DNA of 64,000 nt from Clostridia bacterium (GTDB lineage Bacteria; Bacillota; Clostridia; Christensenellales; Christensenellaceae): positions 1-64,000 of the forward strand of contig JAFXKX010000008.1 in the NCBI GenBank assembly GCA_017531505.1, written 5' to 3'. Below, one piece after another: positions 16,202 through 24,971 of the stretch. Position numbers and translations under genes: made by a program. Under the pieces are notes generated by a model. The model was not told the DNA's origin, did no database searches, and saw only the letters and a list, made by a program, of their open reading frames with translations. Every line of letters begins with the position of its first letter. Position 1 is the first letter of the stretch.

Positions 16202-17582
16202 ATTGCAATATTTGTTCCATCGGGATAAAACGGATGCCGTCCTGCTCCATCTCTTCACTGAGGATGGTAAATCCGCACTTTTCATAAAATACCACCGAAT
16301 CAGGCGCCGCATTGACTGTAAGCCGCAGTACGCCTGCCTCTTCTGCATCCTGCCGCAGCGCATCCATCAGCAGCGTACCGGCGCCCCGGCGCTGCCATGC
16401 CGTCTGTACAAACAACATACTGATGTGCCCATCCGGTTTACACGCCGCCATACCCGCCATGCCCTCCGGCCCGAAGCAACCATACATCTGCAATGCCTGC
16501 TCTTCTGCCGCCTTGAGCAATTTTGCCGGTTTTGCAAAGTCACGGAATACCTGCACACCCTGCTTGCTGTACCCGGGCGCTACATGGGTCTGGAAACTGT
16601 CCAGCGCCAGTTTTGCTGCCTGACGGATCTGCTTTTCGTTGAGCGGTTCTACCCGCAGCAGCGGCTCTTCCCGCTCTGTAAAATACCCGATCCCCGGCAT
16701 ATGTGAGGTGCTTCCCTCGATCACTTTGCCGTTGAGATACTCCATAGAGTTGTTTTTTCCCGTCTCAAACACGATACGGTGCGCCCACAATGCAGGTGTA
16801 TACACCGTGTATTTTTTATTCATCTTGGCATTGCCATACTGTTTGTCACCCAGTACAGGCAATCCTGCCTGTGCCAGCTGCAGCGGTATTTGCTGCCGGT
16901 AATTGCTCAGCGGCTCGATCTCGATCAGCGCCAATTCCTCTCTGCGCTCGATCAGGCGATACTTGAGTGCTGCCGGGCGCGCATTGCGGTTCATCTGTGC
17001 CTGCATGGCAGGCTTACCAAGACCCTTGCCGCGCTCCATATAGCCGTACAGCAGCGCCTCCTGCTCAGGTTCACCGGTTACAATGGCACGATACGCCCGC
17101 TTGATGCGGCGCTCTTTCAATGCCTCCAGCATATTTTCAAACAAGATCTGATCCTTTGCCACAATGACCAGACCGCCCATATCCTTATCCAGCAGGTTGC
17201 ATACATAAGGAACGCGCAGCATGTCTACGTCATAAAGCCCTTGCTCCTCCATGCGCTGTGCAGCATAGCGGTACAAATTGGCTCCGACATCTGTGTCGTG
17301 GATACAGTACATACCCTGAGGCTTGTTATATACCAAAAACTCCTCATCCTCGTAGGCGATCTCGGGCAGCAGACTGCAATCATCTGCCGACTTATCCGTC
17401 ATTACCAATATGGTACTTCCCCGCCTTACCGGTGTGGTCGCCGTCAATTTTTTACCCAACGGCAGGCAGCGCACCTTCCCCGCCTCAAACAGTTCCGGCA
17501 ATTCCTCCATATACAATTGTTTAGCCAGCACACGGCCGGCCGAAAGGCCGTCCATATCGCCGGGTACCTTGCGTATGATCAT
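16200..17582 (-). CDS. RluA-like pseudouridine synthase fused to a GNAT acetyltransferase
   Basis: The 460-residue protein has two parts. Residues 1 to ~300 resemble an RluA-family pseudouridine synthase with an S4-like start, FLVYNKPQGMYCIHD and a divergent active-site motif CNLLDKDMGGLVIVAK. The catalytic aspartate is kept, but HRLDR-T-S-G has become NLLDK-M-G-G. The second motif is YRQQIPLQLAQAGLPVLGDKQYG. From about residue 312 a GNAT domain follows with acetyl-CoA motif QRRGAGTLL and VVFYEKCGF near the end. The gene starts 14 bp after dnaB in the same operon. The acetyl acceptor is unknown. The reading frame is continuous, so this is a real fusion unless the assembly is wrong. Confidence 0.82.
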   Translation of the reverse strand: MIIRKVPGDMDGLSAGRVLAKQLYMEELPELFEAGKVRCLPLGKKLTATTPVRRGSTILVMTDKSADDCSLLPEIAYEDEEFLVYNKPQGMYCIHDTDVGANLYRYAAQRMEEQGLYDVDMLRVPYVCNLLDKDMGGLVIVAKDQILFENMLEALKERRIKRAYRAIVTGEPEQEALLYGYMERGKGLGKPAMQAQMNRNARPAALKYRLIERREELALIEIEPLSNYRQQIPLQLAQAGLPVLGDKQYGNAKMNKKYTVYTPALWAHRIVFETGKNNSMEYLNGKVIEGSTSHMPGIGYFTEREEPLLRVEPLNEKQIRQAAKLALDSFQTHVAPGYSKQGVQVFRDFAKPAKLLKAAEEQALQMYGCFGPEGMAGMAACKPDGHISMLFVQTAWQRRGAGTLLMDALRQDAEEAGVLRLTVNAAPDSVVFYEKCGFTILSEEMEQDGIRFIPMEQILQ

Positions 17583-17596
17583 AGTATACTACTCTT

Positions 17597-18961
17597 TTAT
17601 TCCTCTTCACGGAAGTCCACTTCCATGTACTTGGTCTGTTCTCCGCGCCAGATAACGTCGATGGTACCGGTCGGGCCGGAACGCTGCTTGGCAATGATAA
17701 TACTGCTCTTGCCCGGCTGCGCTGCCTGCTGTCCTTCTGCCGGCTTCTGCCCGGTCTGTGCATAGTAGTCTTCTCTGTGCAGGAAGAGTACCACGTCGGC
17801 GTCCTGCTCGATCGCACCCGATTCACGCAGGTCAGAGAGCATCGGTCGCTTGTTGTCACGCTTTTCGGTCGCACGGGAAAGCTGAGACAGCAGCATAATG
17901 GGAACATTCAATTCCTTTGCCGCCACCTTCAGCGAACGGGTGATGGCAGAGATCTCCTGCTGGCGGTTTTCGTTGCGTCCGCCGCTGCTCATCAGCTGCA
18001 GGTAGTCGATCACGACCAGACCCAGATCACCCACCTGGCTCTTGAGACGACGGATCTTTGCCATCATTTCGCCCGGGCCGATGATCGCGGTGTCATCGAT
18101 GTAAAGCGGTGCGTCTGCCATGGGCACCATAGCATCTGCCAGCGCCTGAAAATCTTTTTCTGTCAGACGGCCGGTACGGGCATTCTGAGAATCCACGCCG
18201 GCACTTGCACACAGCAGACGCATACCCAGCTGCTCACGGCTCATTTCCAGCGAGAAGATGGCAACCGGTCTGTTTTCACGTACAGCCACGTGTTCTGCTA
18301 TATTGAGCGCAAAGCTGGTTTTACCCATGCCGGGTCGGCCTGCCACAACGATCAGCTGCGAAGGCTGGAAGCCGGATAATTTCTTATCCATCAGCGGGAA
18401 GCCGGTGGCCACACCCATCAGGCCATCCTTATTCTTTGCAGCTTTACCGATGGTCTCATAACCTTCCATCAGCGCCAGACGCAAATGTGCCAGGCTGCGG
18501 TCGCTGTTATCTTCCGAGATCTTATAGATCATATCCGACGCCATATTGAGGATGTCGGATGCAGAGGCTTCGGAACGATACCCCATTTCCGCGATTTCCG
18601 CTGCAGCCCCGATCAGCCGGCGCAAACGGCTCTTTTCGCGGATGATGTCGATATAGTGGTTGATATTACGGATAGACGGCACTGCCTCAGTCAGGTTGGA
18701 CAGATACGTGATCTCTTCGGTCGAGAGCGGTTCCCCTTCCCCCATACGCTCGGACACGGTGACCAGGTCTACCGGTTTATTGAGCGCAGCAAGTTCAGAC
18801 ATCGCCCGCCAGATACGCTTATGCCCCTTACTGTAAAAATCCTCTTCTTTTAATTTTGCCGCCGCTTCCAATACACAGTTTTCGGACAGCAGCATTGCCC
18901 CCAGCACCGATTGTTCCGCTTCGATACTGCTGGGGGGGATACGATTGATGGCTTCAGGCAT
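17597..18961 (-). CDS. dnaB: replicative DNA helicase DnaB
   Basis: The 454-residue hexameric helicase unwinds DNA at the replication fork. The N-terminal domain begins PPSSIEAEQSVLGAMLL. The RecA-like C-terminal domain has Walker A GRPGMGKTSFAL, FSLEMSREQLGMRLL, the Walker B region LVVIDYLQLM and SQLSRATEKR. The length is typical and there is no intein. GGGAGG precedes the start at 18961. It follows rplI closely, the standard Firmicutes order yybS-rplI-dnaB. Confidence 0.97.
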   Translation of the reverse strand: MPEAINRIPPSSIEAEQSVLGAMLLSENCVLEAAAKLKEEDFYSKGHKRIWRAMSELAALNKPVDLVTVSERMGEGEPLSTEEITYLSNLTEAVPSIRNINHYIDIIREKSRLRRLIGAAAEIAEMGYRSEASASDILNMASDMIYKISEDNSDRSLAHLRLALMEGYETIGKAAKNKDGLMGVATGFPLMDKKLSGFQPSQLIVVAGRPGMGKTSFALNIAEHVAVRENRPVAIFSLEMSREQLGMRLLCASAGVDSQNARTGRLTEKDFQALADAMVPMADAPLYIDDTAIIGPGEMMAKIRRLKSQVGDLGLVVIDYLQLMSSGGRNENRQQEISAITRSLKVAAKELNVPIMLLSQLSRATEKRDNKRPMLSDLRESGAIEQDADVVLFLHREDYYAQTGQKPAEGQQAAQPGKSSIIIAKQRSGPTGTIDVIWRGEQTKYMEVDFREEE

Positions 18962-18986
18962 CGCCTTATCCTCCCGCTTTATGGTG

Positions 18987-19430
18987 TTATTCCTGTACGG
19001 TTACTTTGATAGCAGACTGTACTCCTGCATACAGTTTTACAGTCACGGTATATTCGCCCAGTTCCTTGATGGGTGCAGCCAATACCACCTTCTTCTTATC
19101 TACAGACAATCCGGTCTGTGCAGACAGCGCTTCTGCGATTTCGGTATTGGTGATCGCGCCAAACAATCTGCCGGTGCTGCCGCACTTTGCCTTGATCACA
19201 ATGCCTTTGTTCTCCAGCTGCTTAGCCAGTTCCTGCGCATTTTTCTTTTCCACTGCTTTTCTATGGGCTGCCGCATCCTGCTTTACCTGTGCACTGTTCA
19301 GGTTCTGTGCGGTTGCTTCCTGTGCCAGATTCTTGGGGAACAAAAAGTTTCTTGCATAACCGTCGCTTACATTGACGATCTCACCTTTTTTACCCTGTCC
19401 TTTTACATCTGCCAATAAAATTACTTTCAT
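18987..19430 (-). CDS. rplI: 50S ribosomal protein L9
   Basis: The 147-residue protein starts [21 protein letters not shown], the L9 N-terminal signature, followed by [13 protein letters not shown] and the linker helix and C-terminal domain ([16 protein letters not shown]). It binds 23S rRNA domain V. Its ATG overlaps the yybS stop by 4 bp (ATGA), indicating translational coupling. Confidence 0.97.
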   Translation of the reverse strand: MKVILLADVKGQGKKGEIVNVSDGYARNFLFPKNLAQEATAQNLNSAQVKQDAAAHRKAVEKKNAQELAKQLENKGIVIKAKCGSTGRLFGAITNTEIAEALSAQTGLSVDKKKVVLAAPIKELGEYTVTVKLYAGVQSAIKVTVQE

Positions 19431-20512
19431 GGTTGTCTATTTCCTCCTTTGGGTTGTGGTTTGATGATAACGATACGTTTGCGGATGCCAAACAGCTGCT
19501 CTATGATGCCGATGGATGCCAGCAAACCGGGGAGAAACAAATACATCGCCGCCGCAATCGCCATACGGCCGCTGCGGTCTTTGATGCGTGCTCCCAAAAA
19601 GAAGCATACTACGCTTGCGCCCACCATACAGAATGCGATCACCGTCAGCGAGAATAGCATCTGCGCCGGTACGACCATCCCCGGGTCGCCAAACACCATG
19701 CACAGATACCCCAATGCACAGGTGGCCGCCATATAGTAGCCGTGCTGCTTTGGCAGGATCCATGTCTCCGGCACGGGGAATCGCGCCATCGGCTGCCCCG
19801 CCATACGGGCAAACAGCCACGGTACATAAAATGCTGCCAATCCGCCGTAGCCGATGTATGTTACCAGCAATTCCGGGATCTGCGCCTCGATCAGGCCTTT
19901 GATCATGCGGATACTGTCGGCATCCTGTATATACGCCAACGGATCTGCCAGATACAGCAGCTCCAGCGCCTGCTCCTGTGTCAGATTTCCTGCTGCCAGA
20001 TCGGTACTGATCAGCGTCGTGCTGACATTCAGCGCCGTGGCAGGGTCTGCCGCTGCCTTTGCCAAAATCAAATCCGTCAAATACTGTGCAATATTGCCGT
20101 CAGCGATCTTGTTCAATACCAGCATGGCACAGCCTGCCGCTGCCAGCGCCGCACCGCACACCGCCATGATACAAACAAACGGCTTTTGTTTGGCACGCAG
20201 CACATAACTGCTCACCGCAAAGGGCAGCAGTCCTACTGCGCTCAGTATGATCGCCTGCTGCGGCTGCAGCAGATATGTGGACGCCCCACACAAAATATAA
20301 AATGCGATACCTGCGACCCAGCCGCGGCGCACGCATATATATACACAGGGGATCAATAATCCCAGCGCCGTGAGCATCGTGTATCTGATCGCATAAAACA
20401 GCGCAATATAGGTCGCCAGTCCCAGAAAACACTCTGCGGACCAATGCAGTTTTTTGACCTGTGCAGGCGCCTTTGCTGTATTTTGTTCAGGTGGCTTTAT
20501 ATACTTCTCCAT
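19427..20512 (-). CDS. yybS: DUF2232 (YybS-like) integral membrane protein
   Basis: The 361-residue protein has about eight hydrophobic segments and a short basic, proline-containing N-terminus. Position directly before rplI-dnaB, size and topology match YybS/DUF2232. The fold resembles ECF S-components, but no substrate is known. In Bacillus a gdpP gene sits between yybS and rplI; here it is absent. A promoter at 20523-20551 drives the four-gene operon. Confidence 0.82.
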   Translation of the reverse strand: MEKYIKPPEQNTAKAPAQVKKLHWSAECFLGLATYIALFYAIRYTMLTALGLLIPCVYICVRRGWVAGIAFYILCGASTYLLQPQQAIILSAVGLLPFAVSSYVLRAKQKPFVCIMAVCGAALAAAGCAMLVLNKIADGNIAQYLTDLILAKAAADPATALNVSTTLISTDLAAGNLTQEQALELLYLADPLAYIQDADSIRMIKGLIEAQIPELLVTYIGYGGLAAFYVPWLFARMAGQPMARFPVPETWILPKQHGYYMAATCALGYLCMVFGDPGMVVPAQMLFSLTVIAFCMVGASVVCFFLGARIKDRSGRMAIAAAMYLFLPGLLASIGIIEQLFGIRKRIVIIKPQPKGGNRQP

Positions 20513-20522
20513 AGTACCCTTT

Positions 20523-20551
20523 ATTGTAGCATTTTACACCCGGGTTGTACA
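20523..20551 (-). promoter_or_regulatory. promoter of the yybS-rplI-dnaB operon
   Basis: On the minus strand TGTACA (20546-20551), 17 bp and TACAAT (20523-20528) with an extended -10 TG. It lies 11 bp before the yybS start, so the leader is very short. Confidence 0.5.
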
Positions 20552-20565
20552 GATTCACTTTCCAA

Positions 20566-20600
20566 CAAAAAAAGACGGTACCGTGTACCGTCTTTTCAAA
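20566..20600 (-). terminator. terminator after dehydrogenase paralogue 1
   Basis: AAAAGACGGTAC/GTACCGTCTTTT stem flanked by an A-run (T-run on the minus strand) immediately after the stop at 20603. Confidence 0.88.
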
Positions 20601-20602
20601 AA

Positions 20603-21856
20603 TCACTTCATGTACGAAATATCCTCCGGCTCCAGATCGCTCATGTCATAATAATGTGCCAGGATCAGCTGATACAGCAGCTGCTCATGGGGATCTTCCA
20701 TATCCAGCTGACAATATTTGACGATCGCTTTCTCGATACCGTTTTCCTTCAGATATGCCTGTATCTCGCAGGCAGATGCGTCTTCGGGGTTTACAAAGTA
20801 GAAGCCCGCTGCTGCCGCCTTTGCCAGGAAGAAGGGCACCTTGCCGTTCTTGATGCAGGCAATGGCCGGGCCGACCAGGCGGTCTTTTCTGGCCAGTTTT
20901 CTGGCAGGGTCCGCGCCTACGCGGGTCACTTCGTCCACGCGCTTGGCCTGTTCCTGTCTGCGCTTGGGGTTGTTCTTGCCGGTATTGCGTCCGCGGTGGT
21001 TCTCATCCTTTTCTTCCTGCGTCAGATCATATACCTGATCAAACCCAAAGTGAGATTCCCGCAGCCCCAGTTCGCTGGCTCTGTAAATATCCAGTTCCTG
21101 AGAGCCTTCATAAGTATAGGTATACCCACGCTGCATGGCCAGATTCGCGACGATCGCACCGCCGCAGTTACCGCCCCACAGTTTATATGCCATACGGTCA
21201 CGCATCTTGCTCAACGGACGCAGCGCCACACCTTCGGGGATAGGGCCCTTAAAGGCATCTTTGTCTACAGGCAAGTCGGGCGACTCTGCCACACAGGAAC
21301 ACAACGGGTCCTGCTCCAGCATATACGGCCGGGGATTTGCGCCCCAGCGGAAGGTAAGCGCCATACCCATGCCAAAGTATTTCTCCAGATAGGCAAATTG
21401 CTCCGGCGTCTCCAGCACTTCTTTGATATGCCCCATGATGATCTCATCGGCATCGTTAAAGTTGAGGCACAGCATCACATCCAGCGTTTCCTCCACGCCA
21501 TCGGCCACACGCTTCTTGATAGCATCGCCGAGCATATTGCCCACATCCTTGAATGCGTTGGGGTACAGATGCACCGTCGCATAATTGACCCGTGCCAATA
21601 CTGCCACAGATTCTTCGTATTCCGCCGCGGTACTGTACGCTTCATAGCCTTCGATGCGATACTCGATGGGCGCATCCTGTCCTTCGATGAATTTGAACAT
21701 GGTATAATAACCCTGTTCGCGCATCGCCTTGGCCTGACGCAGAGAGTGACACAAAAAGATCACCTTATACCCCGCATCATTAAACAGGTCTGCGATATAG
21801 CCCTTGCCTATTTTGCCGGCACCGATCAATGCAACTTCTTTTTTTACACTGCTCAT
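20603..21856 (-). CDS. MtlD-like polyol dehydrogenase, paralogue 1 (catalytic His replaced)
   Basis: The 417-residue protein belongs to the long-chain polyol dehydrogenase family (mannitol-1-phosphate 5-dehydrogenase / mannitol dehydrogenase). The N-terminal Rossmann motif is LIGAGKIGKGYIADLF. The family active site is K-x4-N-x2-H; here it reads YKLWGGNCGGA, so Lys and Asn are kept but the His position is Gly. It also carries a basic insert (residues ~280-310) not seen in the other copies. Loss of the general-acid histidine suggests altered or no dehydrogenase activity. It has a clear promoter (21901-21929) and its own terminator. The substrate is unknown. Confidence 0.85.
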   Translation of the reverse strand: MSSVKKEVALIGAGKIGKGYIADLFNDAGYKVIFLCHSLRQAKAMREQGYYTMFKFIEGQDAPIEYRIEGYEAYSTAAEYEESVAVLARVNYATVHLYPNAFKDVGNMLGDAIKKRVADGVEETLDVMLCLNFNDADEIIMGHIKEVLETPEQFAYLEKYFGMGMALTFRWGANPRPYMLEQDPLCSCVAESPDLPVDKDAFKGPIPEGVALRPLSKMRDRMAYKLWGGNCGGAIVANLAMQRGYTYTYEGSQELDIYRASELGLRESHFGFDQVYDLTQEEKDENHRGRNTGKNNPKRRQEQAKRVDEVTRVGADPARKLARKDRLVGPAIACIKNGKVPFFLAKAAAAGFYFVNPEDASACEIQAYLKENGIEKAIVKYCQLDMEDPHEQLLYQLILAHYYDMSDLEPEDISYMK

Positions 21857-21900
21857 ACCAAATCCTCTCTTTCCTGTAAAGTTTCAAATCTCCTGATTTT

Positions 21901-21929
21901 ATTATATATTCCATATTTTCTCACCGCAA
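21901..21929 (-). promoter_or_regulatory. promoter of dehydrogenase paralogue 1
   Basis: On the minus strand TTGCGG (21924-21929), 17 bp and TATAAT (21901-21906). GATTTGAAA (21882-21890) follows about 11 bp after the -10; the other paralogues have a similar element. Confidence 0.75.
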
Positions 21930-21939
21930 GCATTTACAT

Positions 21940-21968
21940 AAAAAAACAGCAGCTGTTTTGCTGCTGTT
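21940..21968 (-). terminator. terminator after the chorismate mutase gene
   Basis: ACAGCAG/CTGCTGT stem with an A-run on its left, which is a T-run on the minus strand, 17 bp after the stop at 21985. Confidence 0.82.
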
Positions 21969-21984
21969 TTGCATAAATATTCGT

Positions 21985-22248
21985 TTATCTGAGCAATTCT
22001 TCCTGATATGCTCTGCTCATTTCCATGATCTTCTCATAGATCTCGCGGATATACGGACCGAACGCTTCCCCTGCCTGTGCTGCCCGTTTATCCAGCACCG
22101 CCAGTTCCCGCTGCCGATCCAGCACGGCCATCCCGTTGGCCCGCTTATAGTCGGCCACGTCTTTTGCTACTGTCATACGTCTGCATAGCAGCTCTACCAA
22201 CTGTGTATCCAATTCGTCGATACGCGCTCTGATCTCCTGTAAATCCAT
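21985..22248 (-). CDS. chorismate mutase (AroQ type, monofunctional)
   Basis: The 87-residue all-helical protein matches the AroQ chorismate mutase domain: LQEIRARIDELDTQLVELLCRRM, then VADYKRANG and a DRQRELAVL segment with the expected catalytic Arg and Lys positions. It converts chorismate to prephenate for Phe/Tyr synthesis. The start at 22248 is set by AGAAGGAG. It lies between dehydrogenase paralogues 2 and 1 with a terminator behind it. The 44-bp gap to paralogue 2 holds an 8-bp GC-rich hairpin (22265-22283) without a T-run, so the two may be cotranscribed. The pathway link to polyol dehydrogenases is unclear. Confidence 0.88.
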   Translation of the reverse strand: MDLQEIRARIDELDTQLVELLCRRMTVAKDVADYKRANGMAVLDRQRELAVLDKRAAQAGEAFGPYIREIYEKIMEMSRAYQEELLR

Positions 22249-22292
22249 ACTGCTCCTTCTTTGCGGGGCAGCAGTGCTGCCCCCCATCGGTC

Positions 22293-23540
22293 TTATATCA
22301 TATAGTTGATTTCTGTCGGATCTGCCTGACTGATTTCCCAGTAGTTGCCGAGGATCAGCTGATACAGCAGATTTTCCTCCGGCTTATCCAGATCCAGCTG
22401 ACAATATTTCACGATGGCCTTTTCAATGCCCTGCTCTTTGATAAAGTCCTGTATCTCGCAGGCAGCTTTGTCATCGGGATTGGTAAAATAGAAGCCCATC
22501 GCAGCACCTCTTGCCAGGAAGAAAGGCACCTTGCCCTGACTTACCGCCAACAGTGCCGGCCCGATAAAGCGATCGTTTCTGCCCAATTTGCGGATAGGAT
22601 CTGCACCGATACGATCCAGCTTGTCCAATACATCGGTGTTGACCGATGCCGGGTCAAAGGGTTTGGGCGGTGTATAATTGCCCAGATACCGCTCCTTTTC
22701 CGCTTCCTCTACTTTGATGACTTGCAGCGCATCCTTCGCTTCTCTGGCGCACAGATCTTTGCATTTGTAAATATAGGCATCCTGCTCTGTCTCATAGCCA
22801 TAGGTATAGCCTTTGACCTTACCGAAATATGCCTGTGCGCAGTGGCTAACGTTGCCGCCCCACACTTTGTGCTTGACCAGACCGCCCACATTATGTGCCG
22901 CATGGAAATTGACACCTTCGGGCATGGGGCCTTTCATCTGATCCACATCCACAGGCAGATAATCCGTATCCGCACAAGAGACAGCGATCGGGTCCTCTGC
23001 CAGCATATCGTCGTTGGGGGTGGGGCCGCTGCCGCGTACCAATCCGTATACAAACCCGATATATTTTTCCATATATGCTTTTTGTTCCGGGGTATCCAGC
23101 GCTTCCATAGCCGCTTGCTTAAACAGTATATCCGCATCCAGGAAGTTGATGACAAAGAATATATCCAGCGTTTCTTCATTGCCTTCTGCCATACGCTTTT
23201 TGCAGGCATCGGCGATCATACGGCTAATGCCCTTGATCGCACCGGGAAATACATGCACCGTTGCATAATTGGCCTTGGACAATACATCCACACACTGCGC
23301 ATACTGCGTCTCCGTACAATATGCATCATAATTTTCGATACGGAATTTGCTCCACTCGCCATGACCAAATTCGCGATGCCGCATAAATACCGTATAGTAT
23401 CCCTGTGCGTTCATCTGTTTGACCAACGCATCCGAATACTCCAAAAAGGTCATCTTATAGCCGGCCTTGTGGAAAATATACGCCATATACCCACGCCCGA
23501 TCTTGCCGGCACCGATCAATACCGCCTCTTTCTTATACAT
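22293..23540 (-). CDS. MtlD-like polyol dehydrogenase, paralogue 2
   Basis: The 415-residue NAD(P)-dependent dehydrogenase has LIGAGKIGRGYMAYIF at the N-terminus and the complete active site K-x4-N-x2-H in HKVWGGNVSHCAQ. The family oxidises or reduces sugar alcohols, sugar-alcohol phosphates or hexuronates at a secondary hydroxyl. FLEYSD, with an acidic residue after strand 2, suggests NAD as cofactor. ATG at 23540 is chosen over a TTG two codons upstream because GGAGGAG lies 7 nt before it. The terminator of paralogue 3 sits 40 bp upstream, so transcription may depend on read-through or a weak local promoter. Confidence 0.87.
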   Translation of the reverse strand: MYKKEAVLIGAGKIGRGYMAYIFHKAGYKMTFLEYSDALVKQMNAQGYYTVFMRHREFGHGEWSKFRIENYDAYCTETQYAQCVDVLSKANYATVHVFPGAIKGISRMIADACKKRMAEGNEETLDIFFVINFLDADILFKQAAMEALDTPEQKAYMEKYIGFVYGLVRGSGPTPNDDMLAEDPIAVSCADTDYLPVDVDQMKGPMPEGVNFHAAHNVGGLVKHKVWGGNVSHCAQAYFGKVKGYTYGYETEQDAYIYKCKDLCAREAKDALQVIKVEEAEKERYLGNYTPPKPFDPASVNTDVLDKLDRIGADPIRKLGRNDRFIGPALLAVSQGKVPFFLARGAAMGFYFTNPDDKAACEIQDFIKEQGIEKAIVKYCQLDLDKPEENLLYQLILGNYWEISQADPTEINYMI

Positions 23541-23579
23541 TTTCAATCTCCTCCTCTTTTCAAATGCTCCGTTCTATGC

Positions 23580-23612
23580 AAAAAACGCCTGTCGCATATG
23601 CGGCAGGCATAT
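23580..23612 (-). terminator. terminator after dehydrogenase paralogue 3
   Basis: A GCCTG-CGCATATGCG-CAGGC dyad ends in an A-run (T6 on the minus strand), directly after the stop at 23615. Confidence 0.85.
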
Positions 23613-23614
23613 TT

Positions 23615-24853
23615 TTACCTCATATACGCAATATCCGCCGGATCCTGATCGCCAAGATCATAATAATTGGCAACGATCAACTGATGCAGGAAATTTTCGT
23701 TCTTATCGGACAAGTCAAGCTGACAGTACTTTTCCACTGCTTTTTCGATACCGTTTTCTTTGATAAACGCCTGTATCTCGCATGCCGCCTTGTCTTCCGG
23801 GTTGACAAAATAAAATCCCGCAGCAGCACCTCTGCACAGGAAGAAGGGCACCTGCCCGTGCTTCATCGCCAGCAGCGCCGGACCGATAAAACGATCGTTT
23901 CTTCTCAGTTTGCGGGCGGGGTCTGCGCCTACACGGTCAATGGTATCCTTATCTTCTTTGCTGACACGCGAAGGATCAAATCTCTCCTTGATGGAAAACC
24001 GTCCGGTGTGCAGCTGCTCCGGTGTGGCATTGTATTCGCTGCAGATGCCAAAGGATGCTTCCCGTCTTGCCAACGTATTATTTTTGAAAATATCCTTTTG
24101 CAGAGCCGGCTCATACATATAGGTCTGCCCGCGCAGCCTGCCATAGAAAGCCTGCCCGCAATGTCCCATATTGCCTGCCCAAACTTTATAGCATAAGCGC
24201 GCCGCAAAGTTATCCAGCAGGTCCATCTCGATTCCCTCGGGCGGACAACCCTTGAACGCCTCTTTATCCACCGGCCAATGGGTATTGTCAGACATAGACA
24301 ATGCCATCGGATCCTGTGCCAGCATTTCGGGCGTGGGATCTGCGCCGTTGCGGAAGATCAGCGTCTCTACAAAGCCGACATGCTCCTGCAAAAACGCTTT
24401 CTGTGCTTCATTTTCCATCTGTTCAAGAGCAAACCCGCGCAGTATATTGGCTGGATCCTGAAAATTCACACAAGTCAGCACATCCAGCGGCTGGGTATTG
24501 CCGTTTTTCATACGCAGTTTTACCGCATCTCCGATCATCCGGCCGATAGATTCGCAAGCCTCCGGATACACATTGACCGTTACATAATTGGTCCCTGCCA
24601 ATGCTTCCAGACATTGTGCATATTCGGTGCCCATACAATAAATATCGTACCCGCCGATCTTGTAGACATCCCAATCATCCGTGCCGTAGTGATTCATGAA
24701 TATGGTATATTCACCCTGCGCACGCAGCTGCTTTACTTTGGACTCCGTGTGTCCCAGGAAAATCAGCTTATACCCTGCTCTGTTAAAAATATCCGCCATA
24801 TAGCCCCGGCCAATTTTACCGGCGCCTATGAGGACTACTTCTTTTTTAGCCAT
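23615..24853 (-). CDS. MtlD-like polyol dehydrogenase, paralogue 3
   Basis: The 412-residue protein has LIGAGKIGRGYMADIF and the intact active site YKVWAGNMGHCGQ (K-x4-N-x2-H). The strand-2 end reads FLGHTESK, without the acidic residue found in paralogues 2 and 5, so NADP use is possible. C-terminal motifs shared by all copies are RVGADPARKLRRNDRFIGPAL and ENGIEKAVEKYCQL. It is close to paralogue 2 in the C-terminal half. A TATAAT is visible about 40 bp upstream with an imperfect -35, and GATTTGAAA (24871-24879) follows it. The substrate is unknown. Confidence 0.87.
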   Translation of the reverse strand: MAKKEVVLIGAGKIGRGYMADIFNRAGYKLIFLGHTESKVKQLRAQGEYTIFMNHYGTDDWDVYKIGGYDIYCMGTEYAQCLEALAGTNYVTVNVYPEACESIGRMIGDAVKLRMKNGNTQPLDVLTCVNFQDPANILRGFALEQMENEAQKAFLQEHVGFVETLIFRNGADPTPEMLAQDPMALSMSDNTHWPVDKEAFKGCPPEGIEMDLLDNFAARLCYKVWAGNMGHCGQAFYGRLRGQTYMYEPALQKDIFKNNTLARREASFGICSEYNATPEQLHTGRFSIKERFDPSRVSKEDKDTIDRVGADPARKLRRNDRFIGPALLAMKHGQVPFFLCRGAAAGFYFVNPEDKAACEIQAFIKENGIEKAVEKYCQLDLSDKNENFLHQLIVANYYDLGDQDPADIAYMR

Positions 24854-24935
24854 AATTGTCTCCTAAGAAATTTCAAATCTAATTTTATATTATACTGAAT
24901 TCCTCGTTTCTTCAACCTTTTTACAAATATTCTCA

Positions 24936-24962
24936 TAAAAAAGAGGCAGCCGACGGCTGCCC
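24936..24962 (-). terminator. terminator after dehydrogenase paralogue 4
   Basis: GGCAGCC-gac-GGCTGCC stem with an A-run on its left (T-run on the minus strand), 10 bp after the stop at 24972. Confidence 0.87.
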
Positions 24963-24971
24963 CTTATCTGT

